Origin: an uncultured bacterium
Lineage (GTDB): Bacteria; Planctomycetota; Phycisphaerae; Sedimentisphaerales; Anaerobacaceae
DNA: 6,868 nucleotides
Assembly: GCA_913009865.1 (NCBI GenBank)
Contig: CAJVYK010000104.1
Coordinates: 1-6,868, forward strand
Direction: 5' to 3'
Shown: one piece after another, positions 1 to 4,833 of the stretch
How the letters are laid out: each line of letters begins with the position of its first letter
Position numbering within the stretch: the first letter of the stretch is position 1
The notes under the pieces: generated by a model
What the model saw: the letters and a program-made list of their open reading frames with translations, nothing else
Told to the model about the DNA's origin: nothing
Database searches by the model: none
Program-made: the position numbers and the translations under genes

Positions 1-140
1 ATGACCCTGCTTCGAGTATTTTCGATTCTCTGTGCACAATAGTAATGGGCAGGTGTGTTAAGGTTGTCAGTTGGTATGATAATGAATGGGGTTATTCGAA
101 CCGCACCGTTGATATTATGGAAAAAATGGCGGCGATGTAA
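1..140 (+). CDS. gap: Glyceraldehyde-3-phosphate dehydrogenase, C-terminal end (5' truncated by window)
   Basis: This is the last 45 codons of a GAPDH, with the first complete codon at position 3 and a TAA stop at 138-140. The enzyme oxidises glyceraldehyde 3-phosphate to 1,3-bisphosphoglycerate with NAD in the cytoplasm. The visible tail begins DPASSIFDS and includes VKVVSWYDNEWGYSNR, the hallmark C-terminal GAPDH segment; the Asn in YDNEWGY contacts the nicotinamide in known structures. The catalytic Cys and the NAD-binding domain lie upstream of the window. It is followed 171 bp later by pgk, whose product uses 1,3-bisphosphoglycerate, an arrangement common in bacteria. The tail ends EKMAAM and looks intact. 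The family call is secure from the signature alone; NAD versus NADP preference cannot be judged. Confidence 0.96.
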   Translation, partial: DPASSIFDSLCTIVMGRCVKVVSWYDNEWGYSNRTVDIMEKMAAM

Positions 141-143
141 AGA

Positions 144-171
144 TAGCGTTTAGCGTATAGCGTATAGTACT
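144..171. repeat. Heptanucleotide tandem repeat, TAGCGTA type
   Basis: Three consecutive 7-bp units, TAGCGTT at 144-150 and TAGCGTA at 151-157 and 158-164, are followed by a degenerate fourth unit (TAGTACT, 165-171). The array begins 3 bp after the gap stop codon. The 13-bp string TTAGCGTATAGCG at 150-162 recurs exactly at 1564-1576 in the next gap, so the units belong to one family. No function can be read from the sequence. Confidence 0.75.
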
Positions 172-259
172 GTCATTGCGAGCCGACCGAAGGTCGGCGC
201 GGCAATCTCGTCCGTTAGCGTTTTGAGATTGCTTCGTCGCTATGCTCCTCGCAATGACA
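171..259. repeat. Inverted pair of dispersed TGTCATTGCGAG...GCAATCTC repeats
   Basis: Two copies of one repeat lie head to head. The left copy (171-209) begins TGTCATTGCGAG and ends GCAATCTC. The right copy (225-259) is its reverse complement, beginning GAGATTGC and ending CTCGCAATGACA. The outer 12 bp (171-182 and 248-259) are perfectly complementary, as are the 8-bp inner ends. The left copy also has an internal 7-bp hairpin, GCCGACC/GGTCGGC, around a GAA loop (182-198). The middle parts of the copies differ. No T-tract follows, so it does not look like an intrinsic terminator. A 6-bp GTACTG occurs at both borders (167-172 and 265-270), possibly by chance. The rest of the gap to pgk (260-311) shows no convincing promoter. 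Confidence 0.85.
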
Positions 260-311
260 AGACGGTACTGCTCAGAATGGTATAAAGGGTTTTGTTAGGA
301 CAGATAGAATA

Positions 312-1550
312 ATGCCCAAAAAAACTGTTGCTGATATTGATGTGCAGGGCAAAAAGGTTTTAATGCGGTGTGATTTCAACGTTCCCTTGGATGAGAATTG
401 CAATATTACCAGCGATGACCGAATTGTTAAGGCCCTGCCCACAATAAACAGGATTCTAAAAGGCGGCGGTGCGCTGATTCTGATGAGCCATCTTGGCCGA
501 CCCAAGGGGCAGAGAAATGAGAAGTTGTCTCTGACTCCGGTAGCTAAGAGACTTTCCGAATTGTTAGGCAGGGCGGTCGCATTTGCTGACGATTGCATTG
601 GAGATGAGACGAAAGCCAGGGCCGATGCGCTTAAAGCCGGTGACGTTATGCTGCTTGAGAACCTGCGTTTCCACAAGGAAGAGACGATAAAAGATAGGGC
701 AGCCAAGGAAGATGCGCAACTACGTCAGGCCAAAGACGATTTTGCAAGGCAATTAGCCGATTTGGCGGACATTTATGTTGATGACGCTTTCGGCACCGCA
801 CACAGGGATAATGCTTCGATGTACACCGTGCCGACAATTATGAAAGGCAAGCCCAGAGTTATCGGTTTTTTGATTGAGAAGGAACTGAAGTTTCTCGGCC
901 GGACGCTCAGCAATCCTGAAAAACCATTTGTGGCGATATTAGGCGGAGCAAAGGTTTCCGACAAGATAGGTGTAATTGAAAATCTCCTGGACAAGGTTGA
1001 CTGCATACTAATCGGCGGAGCAATGGCCTATACATTTTTCAAGGCCCAGGGCCGGGCGATAGGTGAGAGCTTATGCGAGGACGATTTTCTCGATAAAGCT
1101 GATGGATTGCTGAAACAAGCTAAAGACCTCGGCTGTGAAATAGTTTTGCCGGCTGATACGGTGATTGCCGCCGAGTTCAAAGCCGGCGCTGAGAAAAGAG
1201 TAGTTACCGGTGATATCGAAGCCGGCTGGCAGGGTATGGATATTGGCCCTGAAACTCGAAAACTTTTTGCGGATAAACTTGCCGGTGCGCGGACGATTGT
1301 TTGGAACGGGCCGATGGGCGTTTTTGAACTGCCGCCTTTCGATGAAGGTACGGAGGCGGTTGCCCTGGCTGTTGCCGAGGCCACGGACAAAGGCGCTCGC
1401 AGCATAATCGGCGGCGGCGACAGTGCAAGTGCCATCGGCAAGCTCGGCCTTGAGGATAAGGTAAGCCATATCTCCACCGGAGGCGGGGCGTCGCTCGAAT
1501 TTTTAGAGGGCAAAAAATTCAAGTGTCTTGAAATACTCGATGAAAAATAA
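312..1550 (+). CDS. pgk: Phosphoglycerate kinase
   Basis: The 412-residue cytoplasmic enzyme transfers phosphate from 1,3-bisphosphoglycerate to ADP, giving 3-phosphoglycerate and ATP, the step after GAPDH. The N-terminal substrate domain shows RCDFNVPLD (19-27), R37, HLGRPKG (60-66), LENLRF (115-120) and DAFGTAHR (158-165); R37, H60, R119 and R165 match the basic patch that binds 3-phosphoglycerate. The nucleotide domain shows GGAKVSDKI (211-219), WNGPMGVFE (331-339), GGGDSASAIGK (367-377) and STGGGASLEFLEGK near the end. It is slightly longer than the usual 390-400 residues because of about 13 extra, highly charged residues around 126-142. DAFGTAHR is preceded by Asp where Asn is usual. The ATG start matches the family N-terminus; the nearest Shine-Dalgarno-like sequence, AGGA at 297-300, is rather far away. 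Intact. Confidence 0.98.
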   Translation: MPKKTVADIDVQGKKVLMRCDFNVPLDENCNITSDDRIVKALPTINRILKGGGALILMSHLGRPKGQRNEKLSLTPVAKRLSELLGRAVAFADDCIGDETKARADALKAGDVMLLENLRFHKEETIKDRAAKEDAQLRQAKDDFARQLADLADIYVDDAFGTAHRDNASMYTVPTIMKGKPRVIGFLIEKELKFLGRTLSNPEKPFVAILGGAKVSDKIGVIENLLDKVDCILIGGAMAYTFFKAQGRAIGESLCEDDFLDKADGLLKQAKDLGCEIVLPADTVIAAEFKAGAEKRVVTGDIEAGWQGMDIGPETRKLFADKLAGARTIVWNGPMGVFELPPFDEGTEAVALAVAEATDKGARSIIGGGDSASAIGKLGLEDKVSHISTGGGASLEFLEGKKFKCLEILDEK

Positions 1551-1648
1551 CAGCGGGCAGCGGTTAGCGTATAGCGGATAGAAACAATTTCCGATTTCCG
1601 AATTCCGATTGTAAATCAAAAATCGTCATACCAGATAAGAGATACGGA
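1551..1648. repeat. Chain of 14 in-register degenerate heptanucleotides filling the pgk-rpe gap
   Basis: The gap from the base after the pgk stop to the base before the rpe start region divides into fourteen 7-bp units without an indel. The unit drifts: CAGCGGG at 1551 and TAGCGTA at 1565, then GATTTCC at 1593 and GAATTCC at 1600, then AATCAAA at 1614, then ATAAGAG at 1635 and ATACGGA at 1642. Comparing each unit with the next by eye gives 54 identities in 91 positions, well above the 25-30 percent expected by chance. No promoter or terminator is evident in it. The final AAGAGA (1637-1642) may serve as a weak ribosome binding site for rpe. Confidence 0.7.
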
Positions 1649-1649
1649 T

Positions 1650-2315
1650 TTGCGATTAGCCAAAGCAGGGACAATCGAGATTGCACCGTCGATATTGAGT
1701 GCTGATTTTGCCAGGTTAGCTGACGAGCTGACTGTGATTGAATCGGCCGGGGTGAGTATGGTGCATCTGGATGTTATGGACGGCCACTTTGTGCCGAATA
1801 TTACAATCGGCCCGCCGGTGATTGCCAAGCTTCGAGGGGTGAGCAAACTGGTTTTCGACTGCCATTTGATGATAACTGAGCCGGCTGAATATGCCGAAGC
1901 GTTTGTCAAGGCCGGCACTAACCATATAACATTTCACATCGAAGCTGTTGATAAGCCGCAGGTTCTTATCGATGAATTGCACGAGCTCGGGTGCACCGCC
2001 GGTATATGCCTGAATCCGGAAACGCCGGTTGAGGCAATAGAGATGGTTGCGCCGCTTTGCGATATGGTACTGGTAATGACGGTTCATCCGGGCTTTAGCG
2101 GCCAGAAATTTATGCCGGAGGCGGCGAAAAAAATCGCTGAAATCAGGGGAATCATCGGCCCTGAAATTAGAATCGAAGTCGATGGCGGGATAGACCCGCA
2201 AACTGCGCCAATTGCAGTTTCTTACGGTGCTGATACCCTCGTAGCCGGCCAGGCAATATTCTCGAAATCCGACCGTATTGCTGCGATAAACGCCATTCGG
2301 GCGGCCTGCGAGTAA
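1650..2315 (+). CDS. rpe: Ribulose-phosphate 3-epimerase
   Basis: The enzyme interconverts ribulose 5-phosphate and xylulose 5-phosphate in the pentose phosphate and Calvin pathways. The sequence is a complete 221-residue TIM barrel of normal length. It shows IAPSILSADF (11-20), HLDVMDGHFVPNITIGP (39-55), DCHLMI (70-75), MTVHPGFSGQKF (143-154) and EVDGGI (176-181). H39, D41, H72 and D178 match the family's metal ligands and catalytic acid/base residues. The start is TTG at 1650: the reading frame is open upstream to 1575 but has no ATG or GTG there, and this start places APSIL 12 residues in, slightly longer than usual. AAGAGA, 7 nt upstream, is a plausible weak ribosome binding site. It follows pgk on the same strand; whether the two are co-transcribed is not shown. 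The exact start is less certain than the identity. Confidence 0.97.
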   Translation: MRLAKAGTIEIAPSILSADFARLADELTVIESAGVSMVHLDVMDGHFVPNITIGPPVIAKLRGVSKLVFDCHLMITEPAEYAEAFVKAGTNHITFHIEAVDKPQVLIDELHELGCTAGICLNPETPVEAIEMVAPLCDMVLVMTVHPGFSGQKFMPEAAKKIAEIRGIIGPEIRIEVDGGIDPQTAPIAVSYGADTLVAGQAIFSKSDRIAAINAIRAACE

Positions 2316-2375
2316 CTTTTTATAGCCATATCTGTAAATTTCTGGTAAGATATAAAATAGCTGAAAGATTGAAAA

Positions 2376-2428
2376 TCGAAATGACATAGAGTGTCATTGC
2401 GAGGGAGCGAAGCGGCCGAAGCAATCTC
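2376..2428. repeat. Third copy of the TGTCATTGCGAG repeat, with a partial inverted partner
   Basis: A direct copy at 2392-2428 has the same ends as the pair near pgk (TGTCATTGCGAG and GCAATCTC) around a different 17-bp middle. Just upstream, TCGAAATGACA (2376-2386) matches the end of an inverted copy (CTCGCAATGACA) at 10 of 11 positions. The two form a perfect 7-bp hairpin, AATGACA/TGTCATT, with a 5-nt loop (2380-2398). The site lies in the rpe-accD gap. Upstream, 2316-2375 is AT-rich without a recognisable signal. It could act as a transcript-stabilising hairpin or be inert. Confidence 0.75.
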
Positions 2429-2432
2429 TATT

Positions 2433-2495
2433 TTTGAACTTTGATTTGTCGTTTTGATTTTTGCATTTTAATCTTTGATTTCTCTTTCTCTAATT
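2433..2495. repeat. T-rich heptanucleotide chain ending at the accD start codon
   Basis: Nine consecutive 7-bp units fit between 2433 and 2495 with no indel, the last ending at the base before the accD ATG. Units include TTTGATT (2440), TTGATTT (2454 and 2475) and TTGCATT (2461). Adjacent units agree at 29 of 56 positions by eye, but the tract is strongly T-rich, so chance agreement is also raised and the last two units are weak. The tract contains no Shine-Dalgarno sequence. Confidence 0.55.
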
Positions 2496-3341
2496 ATGGC
2501 CAAAGAAGTAAAATCCAAGTGGAACGGTTTTTCACTGAAGCCGCGTAAAGAGATGCCCGAAGGGCTTTGGATGCGATGTCCGGCCTGCGAGCATATGCTC
2601 TATAGAAGTACGGTCGAGGAGAATCTCAACGTTTGTCCGGAATGCAATCATCATTTTCGCATTGAGGCGGCAACCCGTATTAAGTATCTGGCTGATGAGG
2701 GTTCTTTTCAGGAAGTGTTAGGCGATTTGACGGCTGAAGATAAGCTGGGCTTTAAGTTCAGGGATACTACTTATAAGCAACGTCTGAAAGCCGAGGAGAA
2801 AAAAAGCGGCGCCAGAGAGGCTATGCGAATCGGCAAGGCATTTATCAAGGGCAGGGGGGTTGTCTTAGGCGTGATGGAGCCGAATTTCCTGATGGGCTCT
2901 ATGGGTGCTGTGGTCGGCGAGAAGTTTTGTGCAGCCGTTGATAAAGCGATTGAGGATACACTGCCTTTGGTGGTGGTTTGCTGTTCCGGCGGAGCGAGAA
3001 TGCACGAGGGTGTCGTTTCGCTGGGCCAGATGGCCAAGACTTCCGCTGCGCTGGCCAAATTCGACGAGGCCGGCGGGCTTTACATTTCGGTTTTGACAGA
3101 CCCGACTACCGGCGGTGTAACAGCAAGTTTTGCAATGTTAGGCGATGTCAGCATAGCCGAGCCGGGCGCATTGATTGGTTTTGCCGGCCCTCGCACGATT
3201 GCCGAAACGATAAAGGTGGAGCTGCCGGAAGGGTTTCAGACGGCTGAATTTCTGCTTGAGCGCGGGTTTCTGGATATGATTGTGCATCGCAGGGACCTGC
3301 GCAGCGAGATTGCCCGCCTTATAGATTACTGCCAGAAGTAG
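2496..3341 (+). CDS. accD: Acetyl-CoA carboxylase, carboxyltransferase beta subunit
   Basis: AccD pairs with AccA to move the carboxyl group from carboxybiotin to acetyl-CoA, forming malonyl-CoA for fatty acid synthesis in the cytoplasm. The 281-residue protein has the bacterial N-terminal zinc ribbon, C28-x2-C31-x15-C47-x2-C50, preceded by MPEGLWMRCPAC. The crotonase-type carboxyltransferase core follows, with CCSGGARMHEG, LGQMAKTSAAL, LTDPTTGGVTASFAMLGD, GALIGFAGPRTI and LPEGFQTAEFLLERG, all close to the E. coli protein. Length is normal. A TTG at 2475 would add seven residues (MISLSLI) encoded by the repeat tract; the ATG at 2496 is preferred because it begins MAKEVKSKW and lies just past the repeat. 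No Shine-Dalgarno sequence is visible. accA is not in the window. The gene is intact and converges on the PEP-CTERM gene. Confidence 0.97.
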   Translation: MAKEVKSKWNGFSLKPRKEMPEGLWMRCPACEHMLYRSTVEENLNVCPECNHHFRIEAATRIKYLADEGSFQEVLGDLTAEDKLGFKFRDTTYKQRLKAEEKKSGAREAMRIGKAFIKGRGVVLGVMEPNFLMGSMGAVVGEKFCAAVDKAIEDTLPLVVVCCSGGARMHEGVVSLGQMAKTSAALAKFDEAGGLYISVLTDPTTGGVTASFAMLGDVSIAEPGALIGFAGPRTIAETIKVELPEGFQTAEFLLERGFLDMIVHRRDLRSEIARLIDYCQK

Positions 3342-3343
3342 TT

Positions 3344-3407
3344 CGTATCTCCGCCGTCAGGCATCCTCCGTAAGGAGTCCTTAGGACTGTGGAGTGAAGC
3401 GTATCTC
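3344..3407. repeat. Palindromic segment flanked by 8-bp direct repeats
   Basis: CTCC/GGAG (3366-3369 and 3374-3377, loop GTAA) and AGTCC/GGACT (3376-3380 and 3384-3388, loop TTA) form small overlapping hairpins. The segment is bounded by identical CGTATCTC octamers at 3344-3351 and 3400-3407, starting 2 bp after the accD stop. This could be a small inserted palindromic element with a target duplication, or chance. The stretch from 3408 to 3496 shows nothing I recognise. Confidence 0.4.
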
Positions 3408-3496
3408 GAAATCTTTTGCCACAAAGATGTAACCAGAGATTTAAAAGCAGGCGTTATGCTCACAGCCTTGCTAAGCTCATCATTCCGAGCCCCCCA

Positions 3497-3532
3497 AAGA
3501 TGGTTATTCCTGCGGAAGCAGGAGTCCATCTT
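3497..3532. terminator. Hairpin between convergent genes, possible bidirectional terminator
   Basis: An interrupted hairpin has an outer stem AAGATGG/CCATCTT (3497-3503 and 3526-3532) and an inner stem TCCTGC/GCAGGA around GGAA (3508-3523). On the plus strand it is followed by a T-rich run (3531-3548), which fits termination of accD. On the minus strand it lies about 45 bp past the PEP-CTERM stop but is followed by GGGGGG rather than T residues, so termination there is less convincing. The inner stem resembles widespread dispersed repeats and may be one of those instead. Confidence 0.4.
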
Positions 3533-3555
3533 CTTTTTCTTTTGTTTCTATCTTT

Positions 3556-3595
3556 CTCTGCCTTTCTTTGCGCTCTCAGCGTTCTCCGTGGTTAA
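3556..3595. repeat. Dispersed pyrimidine-rich repeat ending CTCCGTGGTTAA
   Basis: The tract begins CTCTGCCTTTC, includes CTTTGCGCTCTC and ends GTTCTCCGTGGTTAA. From memory, similar CTCTG...CCGTGGTTAA strings recur in gaps of many environmental bacterial genomes; I cannot search for copies here, and there is only one in this window. On the minus strand it enters the 3' end of the neighbouring gene and supplies its stop codon (3576-3578). Confidence 0.55.
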
Positions 3596-4502
3596 CTCTT
3601 TTGCGATTTTTCAGCAACGCTAATCCCCCTAAGCCTAACAGCAAAACCGTCGCTGGTTCAGGGATGATCGCTATTCCCCAAGGATCTGCAATTCTGGAAA
3701 AGAGTACTTCAACATCGGAACCATCCAAATTGGCCTGTAGAATGTGTTTGGTGTTCCATTCGCTCCAGCATATCTTGTCGGTAAAAACGTTCAATGCGAT
3801 TCCTATGGGATTTCCCGTCTCAGTTGTGTAAAGGATTTCCGAACCTGTACCATCTGTGTTAGCGCGCCAGACTTTGCGCCCTTGCCAATCGGCCCAGTAC
3901 ATCTTGTTGGCTGATAAATCCAGCGCTATACCCAGTGGCTCATCTCCCCCATCCAGCAGGTATTCTACGCCTGTACCGTCCAAGTTAGACTTCCATATAC
4001 TATTGTGGGACGTGCCAGTATCCCTTGCGCTCCAATACATCTTGCCGCCATCTATATCAACAGCAAGACCGAAGATTTTTTCTGACCACGTGAGCAGGTT
4101 TTCTACGTTGGTACCATCAAAATTGGCTCGTTGGATGGTTCTATTATCACTGGCCCAATATAGTTTACCGTTTGCCAGGTCCAGTGCTAAACCTTCGGAA
4201 AAACCAATCCCTGTTACCAGGACTTCCATACCAGAGCCATCCAAATTAGCCCTTTGGATTTTATCGTAGCCAGTCCAGTACATCTTTCCACCTTTGGCAT
4301 CTAAAGAAAGGACAGACAGAGGAGATTCTGTAGACGAAAACAGGGTTTCTTTGTCAGAACCGTCTAAACTGGCACGGTAGACACTTCCAGACCCCCAACC
4401 ACCTTCACACCAGTAGATTTGGGTGGCAAGGGCTGCTCCGGAGGCCCAAGAAGTAATAAACAACCCTGCTATCACCAGTACGAGAATTGATTGTTTTTTC
4501 AC
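3576..4502 (-). CDS. Exported YWTD-type beta-propeller protein with PEP-CTERM anchor
   Basis: The 308-residue protein is predicted to be exported and then anchored or processed by an exosortase. A signal peptide (MKKQ, hydrophobic 5-19, likely cleavage after ALA at 26) leads to a repeat domain at 27-280. Six YW strands occur at 30-31, 75-76, 115-116, 156-157, 202-203 and 245-246 (the last is CW), each followed by a segment like IQRANLDGS. Six GIALD-type strands end at PWGIAII (274-280). The first YW lacks its preceding strand and the last GIAI lacks its YW, which fits a six-bladed propeller closed by N- and C-terminal strands. The C-terminus is PEP at 281-283, a hydrophobic segment at 285-297 and KNRKR at 298-302. 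YWTD propellers usually bind proteins or sugars; the ligand here is unknown. The start is GTG, with AAGGAGG six bases upstream. No exosortase gene is in the window. Confidence 0.9.
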   Translation of the reverse strand: MKKQSILVLVIAGLFITSWASGAALATQIYWCEGGWGSGSVYRASLDGSDKETLFSSTESPLSVLSLDAKGGKMYWTGYDKIQRANLDGSGMEVLVTGIGFSEGLALDLANGKLYWASDNRTIQRANFDGTNVENLLTWSEKIFGLAVDIDGGKMYWSARDTGTSHNSIWKSNLDGTGVEYLLDGGDEPLGIALDLSANKMYWADWQGRKVWRANTDGTGSEILYTTETGNPIGIALNVFTDKICWSEWNTKHILQANLDGSDVEVLFSRIADPWGIAIIPEPATVLLLGLGGLALLKNRKRVNHGER

Positions 4503-4508
4503 TTTACT

Positions 4509-4515
4509 CCTCCTT
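4509..4515 (-). promoter_or_regulatory. Strong Shine-Dalgarno sequence for the PEP-CTERM gene
   Basis: The minus strand reads AAGGAGG, six bases before the GTG start at 4502. It fixes the start despite the non-ATG codon and is the only near-consensus ribosome binding site in the window. Confidence 0.85.
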
Positions 4516-4557
4516 CAAAAAAATGAACCTGATATTTTCTGTTCTTGAAGAGCCATA

Positions 4558-4586
4558 ATTATACTTTTTATCGGAACTATAATCAA
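4558..4586 (-). promoter_or_regulatory. Sigma-70-type promoter for the PEP-CTERM gene
   Basis: On the minus strand, TTGATT (4581-4586) is separated by exactly 17 bp from a perfect TATAAT (4558-4563). Transcription would start near 4551, giving an untranslated leader of about 49 nt that contains the strong ribosome binding site. Confidence 0.7.
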
Positions 4587-4684
4587 GGCTTTTTTGGGGA
4601 AATCGGAAAAACCATTGAAAGGTTCCGGTTCGTTCATAGTATCCAGGCTAATTTTCATCTTGTAAATATCGCAAAATCTTCTCT

Positions 4685-4712
4685 TTCACTTCCAGCTAAA
4701 TACCCTTATAAT
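4685..4712 (+). promoter_or_regulatory. Candidate sigma-70-type promoter for hisC-hisB-ispF
   Basis: TTCACT (4685-4690, four of six consensus bases) lies 16 bp before a perfect TATAAT (4707-4712). The predicted start near 4719 leaves a leader of about 110 nt before hisC. It diverges from the PEP-CTERM promoter. The -35 match is moderate and the region is AT-rich, so it is a candidate only. Confidence 0.45.
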
Positions 4713-4749
4713 CTGGGGGAAACCTTGTACAGTGTGCAGCGGATATGAT

Positions 4750-4833
4750 ATGAGATTCCTTGTACGCAATACGCACAATAAATCCGCCTCCGGCGGAAAC
4801 AATGAACTACAAACAATGAACAACGAACTATGA
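4750..4833 (+). CDS. Possible 27-codon leader ORF overlapping the hisC start
   Basis: An ATG at 4750 opens a 27-codon frame, MRFLVRNTHNKS followed by Gly/Asn/Glu-rich residues, ending at TGA 4831-4833. The stop overlaps the hisC ATG as ATGA, the usual geometry for translational coupling. A weak AGCGGA (4738-4743) precedes it, and a GTG at 4732 is an alternative in-frame start. Its second half reads through the heptamer repeat. It holds a single His codon, so it is not a classical histidine attenuator peptide. An open frame this short can easily arise by chance; it is recorded because hisC has no ribosome binding site of its own. Confidence 0.25.
   Translation: MRFLVRNTHNKSASGGNNELQTMNNEL
4783..4797. 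repeat. Short perfect GC hairpin upstream of hisC
   Basis: TCCGCC and GGCGGA pair around a TCC loop. No T-run follows, so it is not an intrinsic terminator. It sits between a two-unit heptamer (TACGCAA and TACGCAC, 4763-4776) and the AAC heptamers that reach hisC. It is probably a dispersed repeat; a role in the leader RNA is possible. Confidence 0.45.
4798..4832. repeat. Five AAC-type heptanucleotides including the hisC start codon
   Basis: Five exact 7-bp units begin AAC: AACAATG (4798 and 4812), AACTACA (4805), AACAACG (4819) and AACTATG (4826). Adjacent units agree at 19 of 28 positions. The last three bases of the fifth unit are the hisC ATG. The tract has no Shine-Dalgarno sequence and is A-rich and probably unstructured. 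Confidence 0.75.

Noticed and set aside
171..259. Intrinsic terminator of gap or a CRISPR fragment.
   Set aside because: The stem has no T-run after it, and the copies are inverted rather than direct repeats with regular spacers.
254..286. Promoter for pgk using TATAAA at 281-286.
   Set aside because: No acceptable -35 box at 16-18 bp; the nearest, ATGACA at 254-259, is 21 bp away and lies inside the repeat.
1028..1522. Long minus-strand open frames opposite pgk, and similar ones opposite the other enzymes.
   Set aside because: They are shadows of well-supported coding genes, with compositionally biased translations and no start signals.
4545..4748. A 67-codon plus-strand frame in the gap upstream of hisC.
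   Set aside because: It runs across the minus-strand promoter, has no ATG start or ribosome binding site, and shows no recognisable protein features.
4719..4829. Histidine attenuator or T-box ahead of hisC.
   Set aside because: No run of His codons, no terminator with a T-tract and no T-box motif is visible.
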